Assembly (NCBI RefSeq): GCF_051195215.1
Contig: NZ_JBNAZM010000006.1
Coordinates: 99,921-163,920, forward strand
DNA length: 64,000 nt
Direction: 5' to 3'
DNA from: Arhodomonas sp051195215
GTDB taxonomy: Bacteria > Pseudomonadota > Gammaproteobacteria > Nitrococcales > Nitrococcaceae
The notes under the pieces: generated by a model
What the model saw: the letters and a program-made list of their open reading frames with translations, nothing else
The model's database searches: none
Told to the model about the DNA's origin: nothing
Program-made: the position numbers and the translations under genes
Shown here: piece after piece, positions 27,323-36,645 of the stretch
Position numbering within the stretch: position 1 is the stretch's first letter
How the letters are laid out: every line of letters begins with the position of its first letter

Positions 27323-28927
27323 TCAGAGGTCTCGCAGGCGGTAACGCTGCAGCTTGCCGGTGGCCGTGCGGGGCAGCGCGTCGAGAAACGCGATCGCCCG
27401 TGGGTATTTGTACGGCGCGATGGTTCGCTTCACGTGCTCCTGCAGGGCCACGACGAGGCCGTCGTCCGCCTCCCGGTCTTCCGCGAGCACGACGAAGGCT
27501 TTTACCAGCTGCCCACGCACCTCGTCGGGCACGCCGATCACGGCGCATTCGGCGACCGCCGAGTGTGTGAGCAGCGCGTTCTCCACTTCCGGGCCGGAAA
27601 TGTTGTACCCCGACGAAACGATCATGTCATCGGAGCGGGCGACGTACCAGAGATAGCCGTCCTCATCCATGCGGAAGGTGTCGCCGGTGATGTTCCAGCC
27701 ATCCTGCACGTAACGGCTCTGGCGGTCGTCGGCTAGGTAGCGGCACCCGGTTGGGCCACGGACGGCGAGGCGTCCGGGTGTGTTCGCGCTCACCTCGTTG
27801 CCCTCGTCGTCGAGGATGCACGCCGTATAGCCGGGCACGGGCAGGCCGGTGCTGCCGGGGCGAATGGCGTCCACCGGTGCGGAGACGAAGATGTGCAGCA
27901 TCTCGGTGGCACCGATGCCGTCGATGAGCGCGAGACCGAGCTTTTTGTGGACTTCGTGCCAGGTGGCTTCGGGTAGGTGTTCGCCGGCCGAGACCGCTTT
28001 GCGCAGACAGGAGAGGTCCCGTCCATCGAGCTCGGTGAGCATGGTCCGGTATGCCGTGGGCGCGGTGAACACGATGCTCGCGCGTTCTCGCTCGATGTGT
28101 TCGAGCAGCTTCAGCGGCGGCGCCCTCTCCAGCAGTAGTGTCGCGGCTCCCGCGTGCAGCGGAAAGAGCACGAGTCCGCCGAGGCCGAAGGTAAAGGCAA
28201 TGGGCGGGCTGCCCGTGAACAGATCGTCTGCCCCGGGCCGGAGGATTTGCTGCGAGAACCCCTCACAGATGGCGAGCATGTCGCGGTGGAAGTGCATCGT
28301 GCCCTTGGGCATGCCTGTCGTGCCGGAGGTGAAGGCGATCAGGCAGGTCTCGTCGGCGGCGCTGTCCCAGGCCTCGAACTCGGCGGGCTGCTCGGCCAGG
28401 GCAGCGTCGATGGTGCCGGCACCGCCGCCGAAGAACGCATAGTGCTTCAATGACGGACTCGCCTCGGCGGCGGTGCGCAGATCAGCGTCCAGGCGGACGT
28501 CGCAGAGCGCATGGCTGATCTCGGCTTTGTCGATGATCTGCGAGAGCTCGCCGGCGCGCAGCATGGGCATGGTGCCCACGGCGATGCCGCCGGCTTTGAT
28601 CACCGCGAGGTAGCCGGCCACCATCATGGGGTTGTTGGGCGCGCGCAGCAGCACCCGGTTGCCGGGTGCGAGGTGCATTTCGTTGACCAGGTGGTTGGCC
28701 AGGCGGTTCACCGTCTCGTAGAGGTCGCGGTAGCTCCACGTGGCCTCTGGCGTGACGAGGCAGCGATGGTCGCCGTGGCCGCGCTCGATCCAGCGGTCGA
28801 GCAGCTCCACCACGCAGTTCAGCCGCTCCGGGAAGTGGTAGGCCGGATGCGAGAGATCGAGCTCCGGCCACTGCTCCCGTGGTGGCAGGTGGTCGTCCGC
28901 GAACGTGTCCCGCGGCAGGCGGTTCAT
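27323..28927 (-). CDS. 2-aminobenzoate-CoA ligase-like AMP-forming enzyme
   Basis: The 534-residue adenylate-forming enzyme has the P-loop FTSGTTGMPKGTMHFHRD, GATEMLHIF, TGDTFRMDEDGYLWY, ARSDDMIVSSGYNI and the catalytic lysine in TATGKLQRYRL. The set matches the benzoate/2-aminobenzoate-CoA ligase group. In Azoarcus evansii the analogous enzyme (AbmG) starts aerobic anthranilate degradation by forming 2-aminobenzoyl-CoA from ATP and CoA. The nearby monooxygenase/reductase makes anthranilate the best substrate guess; benzoate or salicylate remain possible. GAGGAGGAG precedes the ATG, and a promoter with a dyad lies just upstream. Confidence 0.85.
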   Translation of the reverse strand: MNRLPRDTFADDHLPPREQWPELDLSHPAYHFPERLNCVVELLDRWIERGHGDHRCLVTPEATWSYRDLYETVNRLANHLVNEMHLAPGNRVLLRAPNNPMMVAGYLAVIKAGGIAVGTMPMLRAGELSQIIDKAEISHALCDVRLDADLRTAAEASPSLKHYAFFGGGAGTIDAALAEQPAEFEAWDSAADETCLIAFTSGTTGMPKGTMHFHRDMLAICEGFSQQILRPGADDLFTGSPPIAFTFGLGGLVLFPLHAGAATLLLERAPPLKLLEHIERERASIVFTAPTAYRTMLTELDGRDLSCLRKAVSAGEHLPEATWHEVHKKLGLALIDGIGATEMLHIFVSAPVDAIRPGSTGLPVPGYTACILDDEGNEVSANTPGRLAVRGPTGCRYLADDRQSRYVQDGWNITGDTFRMDEDGYLWYVARSDDMIVSSGYNISGPEVENALLTHSAVAECAVIGVPDEVRGQLVKAFVVLAEDREADDGLVVALQEHVKRTIAPYKYPRAIAFLDALPRTATGKLQRYRLRDL

Positions 28928-28964
28928 GCTCTCCTCCTCAGCGGTCTTGGTTGGTGGCCGCTGT

Positions 28965-29008
28965 TTCTTACAAGCAAGAATTTTATATTAAAGATTTTTA
29001 GGCGCAAA
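28965..29008 (-). promoter_or_regulatory. Ligase promoter with MarR-type dyad
   Basis: On the minus strand TTTGCG (29008-29003) and TAAAAT (28985-28980) are 17 bp apart and could be -35 and -10. Directly next to the -10 is a dyad with 5-bp arms TTCTT/AAGAA (28965-28980) containing CTT-N6-AAG. The same CTT-N6-AAG pattern occurs at the divergent promoter near 33924. A MarR-type repressor, perhaps the one at 36646, would block the start site here. Confidence 0.5.
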
Positions 29009-29032
29009 TTACTGTCGCCGATCCCGCTCCGG

Positions 29033-29425
29033 TTACTCGGGCACCACGGCGGTGGCTTCGACTTCGACCTTCGCGCGGTCCTCGATCAGCGCCGCCACCT
29101 CCACCATGGCCATTGCCGGGAAGTTCTTGCCCAGCACCTCGCGGTAGGCTTCGCCCATCTCCTTCAGGCGGGCGAGGTATTCGCGTTTGTCGGTGATGTA
29201 CCAGGTCAGGCGCACGAGGTGCTCGGGCGCGGCGTCGCCGGCTTCGAGCACGGCACGGACGTTGTAGAGCACCTGGCGCACCTGGTCGATGAAGTCGTCG
29301 CTGGGGAACTCTTCGTTCTCGTCCCAGCCGACGAGTCCGCCGGTGACGACCAGGCGGCCGCTGGCGCTGACGCCGTTGGCATAGCCCTTGGGGCGCTTCC
29401 AGCCTTCGGGGTTGATGATTTGCAT
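29033..29425 (-). CDS. RidA/YjgF-family protein
   Basis: The 130-residue protein starts MQIINPEGWKRPKGYANGVSASGRLVVTGG and matches the RidA fold (IDQVRQVLYNVRAVLEAGDAAPEHLVRLTWY; FPAMAMVEVAALIEDRAKVEVEATAV), with the conserved Arg replaced by a family-variant V/E pattern near the C-terminus. RidA proteins hydrolyse reactive enamines and imines to carbonyl and ammonia. In this operon it could remove the amino group as an enamine after 2-aminobenzoyl-CoA is oxidised and reduced; that link is inference. The ATG at 29425 is chosen because further upstream the frame runs into repeat DNA. Confidence 0.85.
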   Translation of the reverse strand: MQIINPEGWKRPKGYANGVSASGRLVVTGGLVGWDENEEFPSDDFIDQVRQVLYNVRAVLEAGDAAPEHLVRLTWYITDKREYLARLKEMGEAYREVLGKNFPAMAMVEVAALIEDRAKVEVEATAVVPE

Positions 29426-29473
29426 GGATGATCTCCCGTGTTCTGTGGGGTCGCTGGTTTCAACGTTGTTCGT

Positions 29474-29584
29474 GGCGTGGAGGGGGAGTCTCGGTGGCGG
29501 ACATGCCGTGAACCCGTCCCTGGGGGCTCGACTGCGGCCGTCCTGGCCGCAGACGGTCCGCCACCGAGACTCCCCCTCCACGCC
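29474..29584 (+). repeat. Palindromic repeat P2
   Basis: Arms at 29474-29501 and 29557-29584 are perfect 28-bp reverse complements (arm begins GGCGTGGAGGGGGAGTCTCG). The core contains GTGAACCCGTCCCTGGGGGC and TGCGGCCGTCCTGGCCGCA, as in P1. It lies 49 bp before the RidA start on the minus strand, in the 5' region of that gene. Confidence 0.85.
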
Positions 29585-29610
29585 TGGCTACCTCCGTGGG
29601 GCGCCGAGAG

Positions 29611-29686
29611 CCGCGTAGACCGGCACACGTGCGCGCAAGCGCATCGGATGCCGGCATGGGGATTCGCGGCGAAGCCGCACTTCGTG
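29611..29686 (+). repeat. Dispersed hairpin repeat Q1
   Basis: This 76-bp stretch, with GGCACACGTGCGCGCAAGCG, GATGCCGGCAT and GGCGAAGCCGCAC, recurs at 36391-36467 with small changes. Inside, TGCGC-GCAA-GCGCA and CCGGCA/TGCCGG can form nested stems. It sits between palindromic repeats P2 and P3. Confidence 0.65.
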
Positions 29687-29724
29687 TGTCCGCGACGCCG
29701 GGGTTGCGGCGGCAGCCGGGGAAC

Positions 29725-29834
29725 GGGGCGATGACGGGCGTTGTGCCGGGAGACGCCGTGAATACGTCCCTGTACGCTCGTATGCCGCCGTCCCTGGCGG
29801 CATACGCTCCCGGCACAACGCCCGCCATCGCCCC
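29725..29834 (+). repeat. Palindromic repeat P3
   Basis: Arms 29725-29752 and 29807-29834 pair at 27 of 28 positions. The 54-bp core carries CCGTGAATACGTCCCTGTAC and ATGCCGCCGTCCCTGGCGGC. Its arms resemble those of P1 at 22 of 28 positions, and most of the differences are matched on the opposite arm. Confidence 0.85.
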
Positions 29835-30002
29835 CGGCAACCGCACTGGGCGTATCCGCGACGTCGGCGGATATTCGTTCGCTGCCGCGCAGGCGGGTGC
29901 CGTCTGGCGACACCGATCTGCCGGCTCTTTTTGGTGTGACTTGCATGCAGGCGTTCTCTACTGATCGTCCCGGTGGCCGATTCCGGCCATTGGTTGCCGT
30001 GG

Positions 30003-30112
30003 GCGTGGTGGCGGTACATCGGTGCCGGACCGTCTGCGGCCATGGATGGCCGCAGACGAGCCCCCAGGGATGGGTTCATGGCGTGTCCGGCACCGATGTA
30101 CCGCCGCCGCGC
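30003..30112 (-). repeat. Palindromic repeat P4, overlapping a thioesterase gene end
   Basis: Arms 30003-30030 and 30085-30112 pair at 26 of 28 positions, with the two exceptions G-T compatible. The core is in the opposite orientation to P1-P3 (minus strand: CCATGAACCCATCCCTGGGG, TGCGGCCATCCATGGCCGCA). The right arm and part of the core encode the last residues of the thioesterase at 30076. Together P2, Q1, P3 and P4 fill the 650-bp gap 29426-30075, which holds no gene. Confidence 0.85.
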
Positions 30113-30557
30113 TGTCCGCTATTACCACCGTGATTACGAGTTCCCGCGGTCGCTGCAAGCCGAGCCACGAGCTCCGGCGGAAACTCGACCGCCGCCGGCT
30201 CCGGTGTGAACCGGTACCACCGCAGTACCGCGGTGCCGGCGACCCGCTCTTCCTCGCCGCAGGTGACGCGGTAGTCGACCACCAGCCGCTCGGGCTCCAC
30301 CGCGCTCGGCTCGAGGGTGTAGTCGATGTAATCCCCCAGCAGGCTCGGTCGTGAGAAGCGGCAGTCGATGCGCTCGAAGCGCGGCAGGCCGGCGCCGGCG
30401 GCGAGCAGCGCTGCCTCGTCGCCCGCCTCGGTCAGCCCGGCGAGCCAGGTGCTCACGATCTCTTCGAGCAGCTCGAAGTAGCGCGGGTAGAAGACGATCC
30501 CCGCCGGGTCGCAATGCTGGAACCGCACCTGCCGGGTGACGCGATGGGTCGTACCGG

Positions 30558-30561
<4 letters not shown>
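30076..30561 (-). CDS. 4-hydroxybenzoyl-CoA-type thioesterase with repeat-encoded tail
   Basis: The 161-residue hot-dog thioesterase has the class signature VRFQHCDPAGIVFYPRYFE with the catalytic Asp, and FERIDCRFSRPSLLGDYIDY. It should release CoA from aromatic or alicyclic acyl-CoA. Its ATG overlaps the acyl-CoA dehydrogenase stop by 4 bp. The last ~13 residues (QRGGGTSVPDTP) are encoded by palindromic repeat P4, so insertion of that element apparently replaced the native stop and lengthened the protein. In the pathway it may act on a ring-derived CoA intermediate or serve as a CoA-rescue enzyme. Confidence 0.87.
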
Positions 30562-31730
<1,169 letters not shown>

Positions 31731-32540
31731 TTAGTCACCCTCGAAGATCGGCTTTTCCCTGGCGACGAACGCGCGATAGGCGCGCCGGAAGTCCTCGGTC
31801 TGCATGCAGATGGCCTGGGCCTGGGCCTCGGACTCGATGGCTTGATCGAGCCCCATGTTCCATTCCTGGTTGAGCATGGTCTTGGTGATGCCGTGGGCGA
31901 AGTTGGGCCCGGCCACCAGGCGCTCGGCCATGGCGAGGGCCTCGTCCCCGAGCTCGTCCGAGTCGAGCACGCGGTTGTAGAAGCCCCAGCGCTCGCCGTC
32001 CTCGGCGCTCATGCTGCGCCCGGTGAGCAGAAGCTCCGAGGCGCGGCCCTGGCCGATGATCCGCGGCAGGATGGCGCAGGCGCCCATATCGCAGCCGGCG
32101 AGGCCCACACGGGTGAAGAGGTAGGCGACCTTGGCGTCCGGCGTGCCGTAGCGCAGGTCAGCGGCCATGGCGATGGCGGCCCCGGCGCCGGCGCACACGC
32201 CGTCGATGGCGGCGATCACCGGCTGCGGGCAGGCGCGGATGGCCTTGACCAGGTCGCCGGTCATGCGGGTGAACGCGAGCAGGCCCTTCATGTCGCGCTC
32301 GGTGAGCGGGCCGATGATCTCGTGGACGTCGCCGCCGGAGCAGAAGTTGCCGCCGGAGCCCTGGATGACTACGGCCTTGACGTCCTCGGCGTAGACCAGG
32401 TTACGGAAGAGGTCGCGCAGCTCGGCGTAGGAGTCGAAGGTGAGCGGGTTCTTGCGCTCCGGCCGATTCAGGGTGATCACCGCCGTCTCGCCGTGCATCG
32501 CCCACTGGAAGTGCCGGGGTTCGTAGTCACTGAGATTCAT
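31731..32540 (-). CDS. Enoyl-CoA hydratase/isomerase family protein
   Basis: The 269-residue crotonase-fold protein has VITLNRPERKNPLTFDSY, the oxyanion region GSGGNFCSGGDVHEI and CAGAGAAIAMAADLRYGTPDAKVAYLFTRVGL. It may hydrate a ring-derived enoyl-CoA or hydrolyse the alicyclic ring, as proposed for the beta-oxidation steps of 2-aminobenzoyl-CoA degradation. The stop codon directly abuts the next start codon. The crotonase family is functionally broad, so the exact reaction is not assigned. Confidence 0.9.
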   Translation of the reverse strand: MNLSDYEPRHFQWAMHGETAVITLNRPERKNPLTFDSYAELRDLFRNLVYAEDVKAVVIQGSGGNFCSGGDVHEIIGPLTERDMKGLLAFTRMTGDLVKAIRACPQPVIAAIDGVCAGAGAAIAMAADLRYGTPDAKVAYLFTRVGLAGCDMGACAILPRIIGQGRASELLLTGRSMSAEDGERWGFYNRVLDSDELGDEALAMAERLVAGPNFAHGITKTMLNQEWNMGLDQAIESEAQAQAICMQTEDFRRAYRAFVAREKPIFEGD

Positions 32541-32595
32541 GGTCGCGTTCTCCGTTATCCCACTCGTTCGCGCCGGGGCCGTGCCGTTGTTCGCC

Positions 32596-33369
32596 TCACA
32601 TCACCTCGCCGCCGGAGACGGAGATCGCCTGACCGGTGACCGCGGCGGCCGCCGGCCGGCACAGCCAGGCCACGGTCTCCGCGACCTCCCCGGGCTGCAC
32701 CAGGCGGTGCTGGGGGTTGACCTTCACGAACTCCGCGAGCGCTTCCTCGCGGCTGCGGCCGGTCTTCTCGGTGATGGTGTCCAGCGCCCCGGCCACCAGC
32801 TCCGTGTCGGTGTAGCCCGGGCAGACGGCGTTGACGGTAATCGGTTCGCGCGCGAGCTCCAGGGCGACGGCGCGGGTGAGGCCGATCACCCCGTGCTTGG
32901 CGGCGCAGTAGCCGGCCACGTAGGGATAGCCCTTGAGCCCGGCGGTGCTCGCAATGTTGACGATCCGCCCCCAGCCGGCGTCGCGCATGTCGGCAAGCGC
33001 AGCCTGCATGCAGTGGAAGACGCCGGATAGGTTGACGTCGAGCATGCTCTGCCAGTCCGCCTCGGCGATGCGGTGAAACGGCGCGGTCTTCGCGGCCCCG
33101 GCGTTGTTCACCAGCACGTCGATGGGGCCGAAGCCCTCGCGGGCGGTGGCGAAGGCTCGGGCCACGGCATCGGCGTCGGTGACATCCGCCGTGACGGTCT
33201 GCGCCTGGGCGAGCGTCTCCGCAGTTGCCTCGAGGGCGTGCGCGCGTCGTCCGAGCAGCGTCACCGCGAAGCCGTCGGTGTCCAGTCGTGCAGCGACGGC
33301 GGCACCAATGCCCGTGCCGCCGCCGGTGACGAGGGCATGCGGTCGGCGTGGGGGCGTGGTGTCGGTCAT
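32596..33369 (-). CDS. Short-chain dehydrogenase/reductase (3-hydroxyacyl-CoA type)
   Basis: The 257-residue SDR has the cofactor motif TGGGTGIGAAVAARL, NNAG (VLVNNAGAAKT), the catalytic Ser-Tyr-Lys (IASTAG then YVAGYCAAKHG) and NAVCPGYTDTEL. It probably oxidises a 3-hydroxyacyl-CoA or a ring hydroxyl with NAD(P). It overlaps the upstream thioesterase gene by 4 bp. A 55-bp gap separates it from the hydratase gene. Confidence 0.9.
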   Translation of the reverse strand: MTDTTPPRRPHALVTGGGTGIGAAVAARLDTDGFAVTLLGRRAHALEATAETLAQAQTVTADVTDADAVARAFATAREGFGPIDVLVNNAGAAKTAPFHRIAEADWQSMLDVNLSGVFHCMQAALADMRDAGWGRIVNIASTAGLKGYPYVAGYCAAKHGVIGLTRAVALELAREPITVNAVCPGYTDTELVAGALDTITEKTGRSREEALAEFVKVNPQHRLVQPGEVAETVAWLCRPAAAAVTGQAISVSGGEVM

Positions 33370-33824
33370 GGGGTCGCTCCGTTCTCGCCGGCCTGCGCAT
33401 TGGCCGCCGCGTCGGGCAGCCACTCGGCCATGCGGGCCCGCAGGTCGGCGGGCATCGGGGTGCTGCGCAGGCGGCCGTGATCGTTGCTCACCCACACCAG
33501 GGTGGTTGCGGCGCGCAGACGCGGGTTGCCGGCGTGCTCGGCCGTCACCTCGAAAGCGAGTGATGAACGCCCCAGGTGTACCAGTCGCAGTGACGCGGCA
33601 AGCGTCTCGCCGAGCCGGGTGGGGGTGGGCGTCTCGAGTCGAAGCTGGGTGGTGGGCGTGCCCAGGTTGCCGGCCACGTGCATGTCGTTGAAGGAGAAGC
33701 CCACGGCATCGAACCAGTCCTCCACCAGGCGGTTGACCACCTCGAAGCACCGCCACTGGTGCACGGCGCCGGTGGCGTCACACCAGGTGCCCGGGATCGT
33801 GATGGACCGCGTCAATGCGCGCAT
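33366..33824 (-). CDS. Acyl-CoA thioesterase (hot-dog fold)
   Basis: The 152-residue hot-dog protein (WCDATGAVHQWRCFEVVNRLVEDWF, LGTPTTQLRLETPTPTRLGETL, RSSLAFEVTAEHAGN) resembles the thioesterases found in aromatic-CoA gene clusters. It is the first gene of the operon running to 30076. The ATG at 33824 has GGAGGAG upstream; the longer open frame starts in the promoter. The operon has two thioesterases of different subtype, perhaps one for each of two stalled CoA intermediates. Confidence 0.85.
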   Translation of the reverse strand: MRALTRSITIPGTWCDATGAVHQWRCFEVVNRLVEDWFDAVGFSFNDMHVAGNLGTPTTQLRLETPTPTRLGETLAASLRLVHLGRSSLAFEVTAEHAGNPRLRAATTLVWVSNDHGRLRSTPMPADLRARMAEWLPDAAANAQAGENGATP

Positions 33825-33923
33825 GGCTGGGGCTCTCCTCCGCCGTCGCTCGGGCCGTGTCTGCTGGGAGCCTACGAACTCCCGCAATATAATTCAAGTA
33901 TAAACTTTTTATCAGTAATGGAA

Positions 33924-33971
33924 ACTTGGTGACAAGTAAAAAATTGACGCGTAAAGTAAGATGCCTATACT
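33924..33971. promoter_or_regulatory. Divergent promoter region with MarR-type operator
   Basis: For the monooxygenase/reductase gene (+), TTGACG (33944-33949) and TATACT (33966-33971) are 16 bp apart, a strong sigma-70 match. Seven bp upstream is the dyad ACTTGGTGACAAGT (33924-33937), with CTT-N6-AAG. On the other strand the same dyad overlaps TTGTCA, which is 16-17 bp from an AT-rich -10 of the thioesterase operon. A second weaker dyad (AAGTATAAACTT) lies near 33897. One bound repressor could control both operons. Confidence 0.6.
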
Positions 33972-34036
33972 CGCTCACACGACAGGCGGCGCCCCGACCA
34001 GCGCCGTGGTGCCGAGATCGAGAATGGAGGAGAGCG

Positions 34037-36397
34037 ATGAAGATCACCATCATCGGCGGCGGCCCCGGTGGGCTCTATTTCGCGCTGTTGACCAAGAAGC
34101 AGTGGCCGGATTGGGCCGTCACCGTCTACGAGCGCAACGCCCCGGACAGCACTTTCGGCTTTGGCGTGGTGTTCTCCGACGAGACGCTCGGCTTCCTCGA
34201 CGACTACGACAACCCCTCCTACGAGGCCATCCGCCGCAGCTTCGCCTACTGGGACGACGTGGATGTCCACTACCAGGGTCATGTGCTCAAGGCCGCTGGC
34301 AATGGCTTCTGCGGCTGCTCCCGGCTGACGCTGCTCCAGATCCTCCAGCAGCGCTGCCGCGAGCTCGGTGTGACCATGCACTTCCACACCGAGGTGGAGG
34401 GGGTGGAGGCGTTCGCCGACAGTGATCTCATCGTCGCCGCCGACGGGCTCAACAGCCGTATCCGCGAGAACCACCGCGACTGGTTCCAGCCCCAGGTGGA
34501 TGAGCGCCGAAACTACTTCTGCTGGCTCGGCTCGAGCCGCGAGTTCGACGCGTTCAAGTACTTCTTCCAGGAGACGGAGTACGGCGTGGTGGTCGCCCAC
34601 TGCTACCAGTACGAGCCCAATCGCAGCACCTGGGTGATGGAGATGGCGCCGGAGGCCTGGGAAGGGCTCGGCTTCGGCGATATGAGTGAGGACGAGCACA
34701 TACGCGTGCTGGAGGAGATCTTCGACGAAGAGCTCGACGGCCACCCGCTCATCGCCAATCGCTCCATCTGGCGGCGTTTCCCCATGATTCGCAACCGCCG
34801 CTGGGTGAAGGACAACATCGTTCTTCTCGGCGACGCCCAGCACACGGCCCACTTCTCCATCGGTTCCGGCACCAAGCTCGCCATGGAGAGCGCCATCGCG
34901 CTGTTCGAGTCGGTGAAGACCACCGGCGACGTGCCCGCCGCACTGGAGGATTTCGAGGCCTCCCGGCGCACCGAGGTGGAGATCACCCAGCATGCCGCTG
35001 ACGTCTCCCTTGCCTGGTTCGAGAACATCGACCGCCATTGGGGCATGGATCCGGAGCCCTTCGCCTTCGCGCTCATGTCGCGGGCGAAGAAGCTCACCTA
35101 CGAGAATCTGGAGCTGCGTGACTCGGCGTTCGTCGAGCGCTGCAACCGCTGGTTCGTGGCACGTGAGCGCGAGCGGGGCTTCGATGTGGCCGACGGCACG
35201 CCGCCCATGTTCACGCCGTTCACGTTGCGCGAGCTCACGCTGGCCAACCGGGTGGTGGTCTCGCCCATGGCGCAGTACATGGCCGAGGACGGTCTGCCCG
35301 ATGACTGGCATTTGGTGCACCTGGGCAGCCGTGCGGTGGGCGGGGCGGGTCTCGTCTACACCGAGATGACCTGCGTCTCGCCGGACGCCCGCATCACCCC
35401 CGGTTGCACCGGGCTGTGGAACACCGCCCAGCGCGATGCCTTCAAACGCATCGTGGACTTCGTGCACAGCCAGAGTGAGGCGGCGATCTGCATGCAGCTC
35501 GGCCACTCCGGGCGCAAGGGCTCGACGCAGCTCGGCTGGGATCACATGGATCACCCGCTGCCGGAGGGCAACTGGCCCATCTACTCGGCCTCGCCGATTC
35601 CCTATTTCGAGGGCGAGAGCCAGGTGCCCATCGAGATGAGCCGCGCTGACATGGACCGGGTGCGTGACGACTTCGTGCGTTCCACCCGCCTCGCCGAGGA
35701 GGCGGGCTTCGACATGGTCGAGCTGCACATGGCCCACGGCTACCTTCTCGCGAGCTTCATCTCGCCGCTCACCAACCGGCGCAGCGACGAGTACGGCGGC
35801 GCCATCGAGAATCGCATCCGCTATCCGCTCGAGGTCTTCCGTGCCATGCGTGACGTGTGGCCGAACCACAAGCCCATGGCCGTACGCATCTCAGCGACGG
35901 ATTGGAAGGCGGGCGGCCTCACCGATGCCGACCGCGCGGCACTGGCGCGGATGTTCAAGGCGGCGGGCGTGGACCTCATCGACGTTTCCGCCGGGCAGAC
36001 GGTGCCGGACCAGCAGCCGATCTACGGGCGCATGTTCCAGACGCCATTCGCCGATCACGTGCGCAACGAGGTGGGCATTCCCACCATGGCCGTGGGCAAC
36101 ATCACCACCCCCGATCAGGTGAATACCATCCTGATGGCCGAGCGCGCGGATCTGGTGGCCCTGGCCCGACCGCACCTCAGTGACCCGTACTTCACCCTGC
36201 ATGCGGGGGCCTGGTACCAGCACGAGGGCCAGCAATGGCATCGCGCCTATGGCGCCGGCCGCGCCCAGGCCTACCGCAATGCCGACAAGGATCGCGAAGA
36301 GCTCACCGACCTCAGGGTCAGGACCCGCCCGCGTACCCACGAGGTGCTCGGAGAGGGCGAGCAGGCCGGTTACGCCCGCGAGCGGAGCGCTTCATAG
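34037..36397 (+). CDS. 2-aminobenzoyl-CoA monooxygenase/reductase (two-domain flavoprotein)
   Basis: The 786-residue protein fuses two flavin domains. Residues 1-~395 form an aromatic FAD monooxygenase (TIIGGGPGGLYFALL, AADGLNSRIRE, LLGDAQHTAHFSIGSGTKLAMESA). Residues ~400-770 form an old-yellow-enzyme FMN reductase (PFTLRELTLANRVVVSPM, AHGYLLASFISPLTNRRSDEYGGA, SAGQTVPDQQPIYGR). This architecture is the aminobenzoyl-CoA monooxygenase/reductase of Azoarcus evansii, which hydroxylates and then dearomatises 2-aminobenzoyl-CoA; salicylyl-CoA 5-hydroxylase is the related alternative. GGAGGAG precedes the ATG. It is the key enzyme of the island and is divergent from the lower-pathway operon. Confidence 0.92.
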   Translation: MKITIIGGGPGGLYFALLTKKQWPDWAVTVYERNAPDSTFGFGVVFSDETLGFLDDYDNPSYEAIRRSFAYWDDVDVHYQGHVLKAAGNGFCGCSRLTLLQILQQRCRELGVTMHFHTEVEGVEAFADSDLIVAADGLNSRIRENHRDWFQPQVDERRNYFCWLGSSREFDAFKYFFQETEYGVVVAHCYQYEPNRSTWVMEMAPEAWEGLGFGDMSEDEHIRVLEEIFDEELDGHPLIANRSIWRRFPMIRNRRWVKDNIVLLGDAQHTAHFSIGSGTKLAMESAIALFESVKTTGDVPAALEDFEASRRTEVEITQHAADVSLAWFENIDRHWGMDPEPFAFALMSRAKKLTYENLELRDSAFVERCNRWFVARERERGFDVADGTPPMFTPFTLRELTLANRVVVSPMAQYMAEDGLPDDWHLVHLGSRAVGGAGLVYTEMTCVSPDARITPGCTGLWNTAQRDAFKRIVDFVHSQSEAAICMQLGHSGRKGSTQLGWDHMDHPLPEGNWPIYSASPIPYFEGESQVPIEMSRADMDRVRDDFVRSTRLAEEAGFDMVELHMAHGYLLASFISPLTNRRSDEYGGAIENRIRYPLEVFRAMRDVWPNHKPMAVRISATDWKAGGLTDADRAALARMFKAAGVDLIDVSAGQTVPDQQPIYGRMFQTPFADHVRNEVGIPTMAVGNITTPDQVNTILMAERADLVALARPHLSDPYFTLHAGAWYQHEGQQWHRAYGAGRAQAYRNADKDREELTDLRVRTRPRTHEVLGEGEQAGYARERSAS

Positions 36398-36467
36398 GCT
36401 GGCACACGTGCACGCCAGCGCATCGGGTGCCGGCATGAAGGTCACGTGGCGAAGCCGCACCTTAGTG
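36391..36467 (+). repeat. Dispersed hairpin repeat Q2
   Basis: Second copy of Q1, with GGCACACGTGCACGCCAGCG, GGTGCCGGCAT and GGCGAAGCCGCAC. It begins at the stop codon of the monooxygenase/reductase gene (36395-36397). Confidence 0.65.
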
Positions 36468-36512
36468 ACAAGTTGACAGTGGCAAGTTGAAAGCAGTGAG
36501 TCGGGGCTCACG
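36460..36512 (+). repeat. AAGTTGA-rich repeat R3
   Basis: GTGACAAGTTGACAGTGGCA and AAGTTGAAAGCAGTGAGTCGG resemble R1 and R2 around the hydrolase gene; AACCTTCAACCTT nearby is a partial inverted partner. The remainder of the 248-bp gap up to the MarR gene shows no gene. Confidence 0.4.
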
Positions 36513-36645
36513 CTGCCGGTGTCGCACGCAACTTGGAACCTTCAACCTTGAACCTGGCGCTAAAGAGCGGTCTTAGGCCGTGACTCGTCATGCCGGCTTC
36601 GAGCTCGCTCGCGCTCGCCTGGAGCCGGTCTACGTCGCCTTGCGG

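Noticed and set aside
33965..35869. 634-residue minus-strand open frame
   Set aside because: It is antisense to the monooxygenase/reductase, whose motifs are unambiguous.
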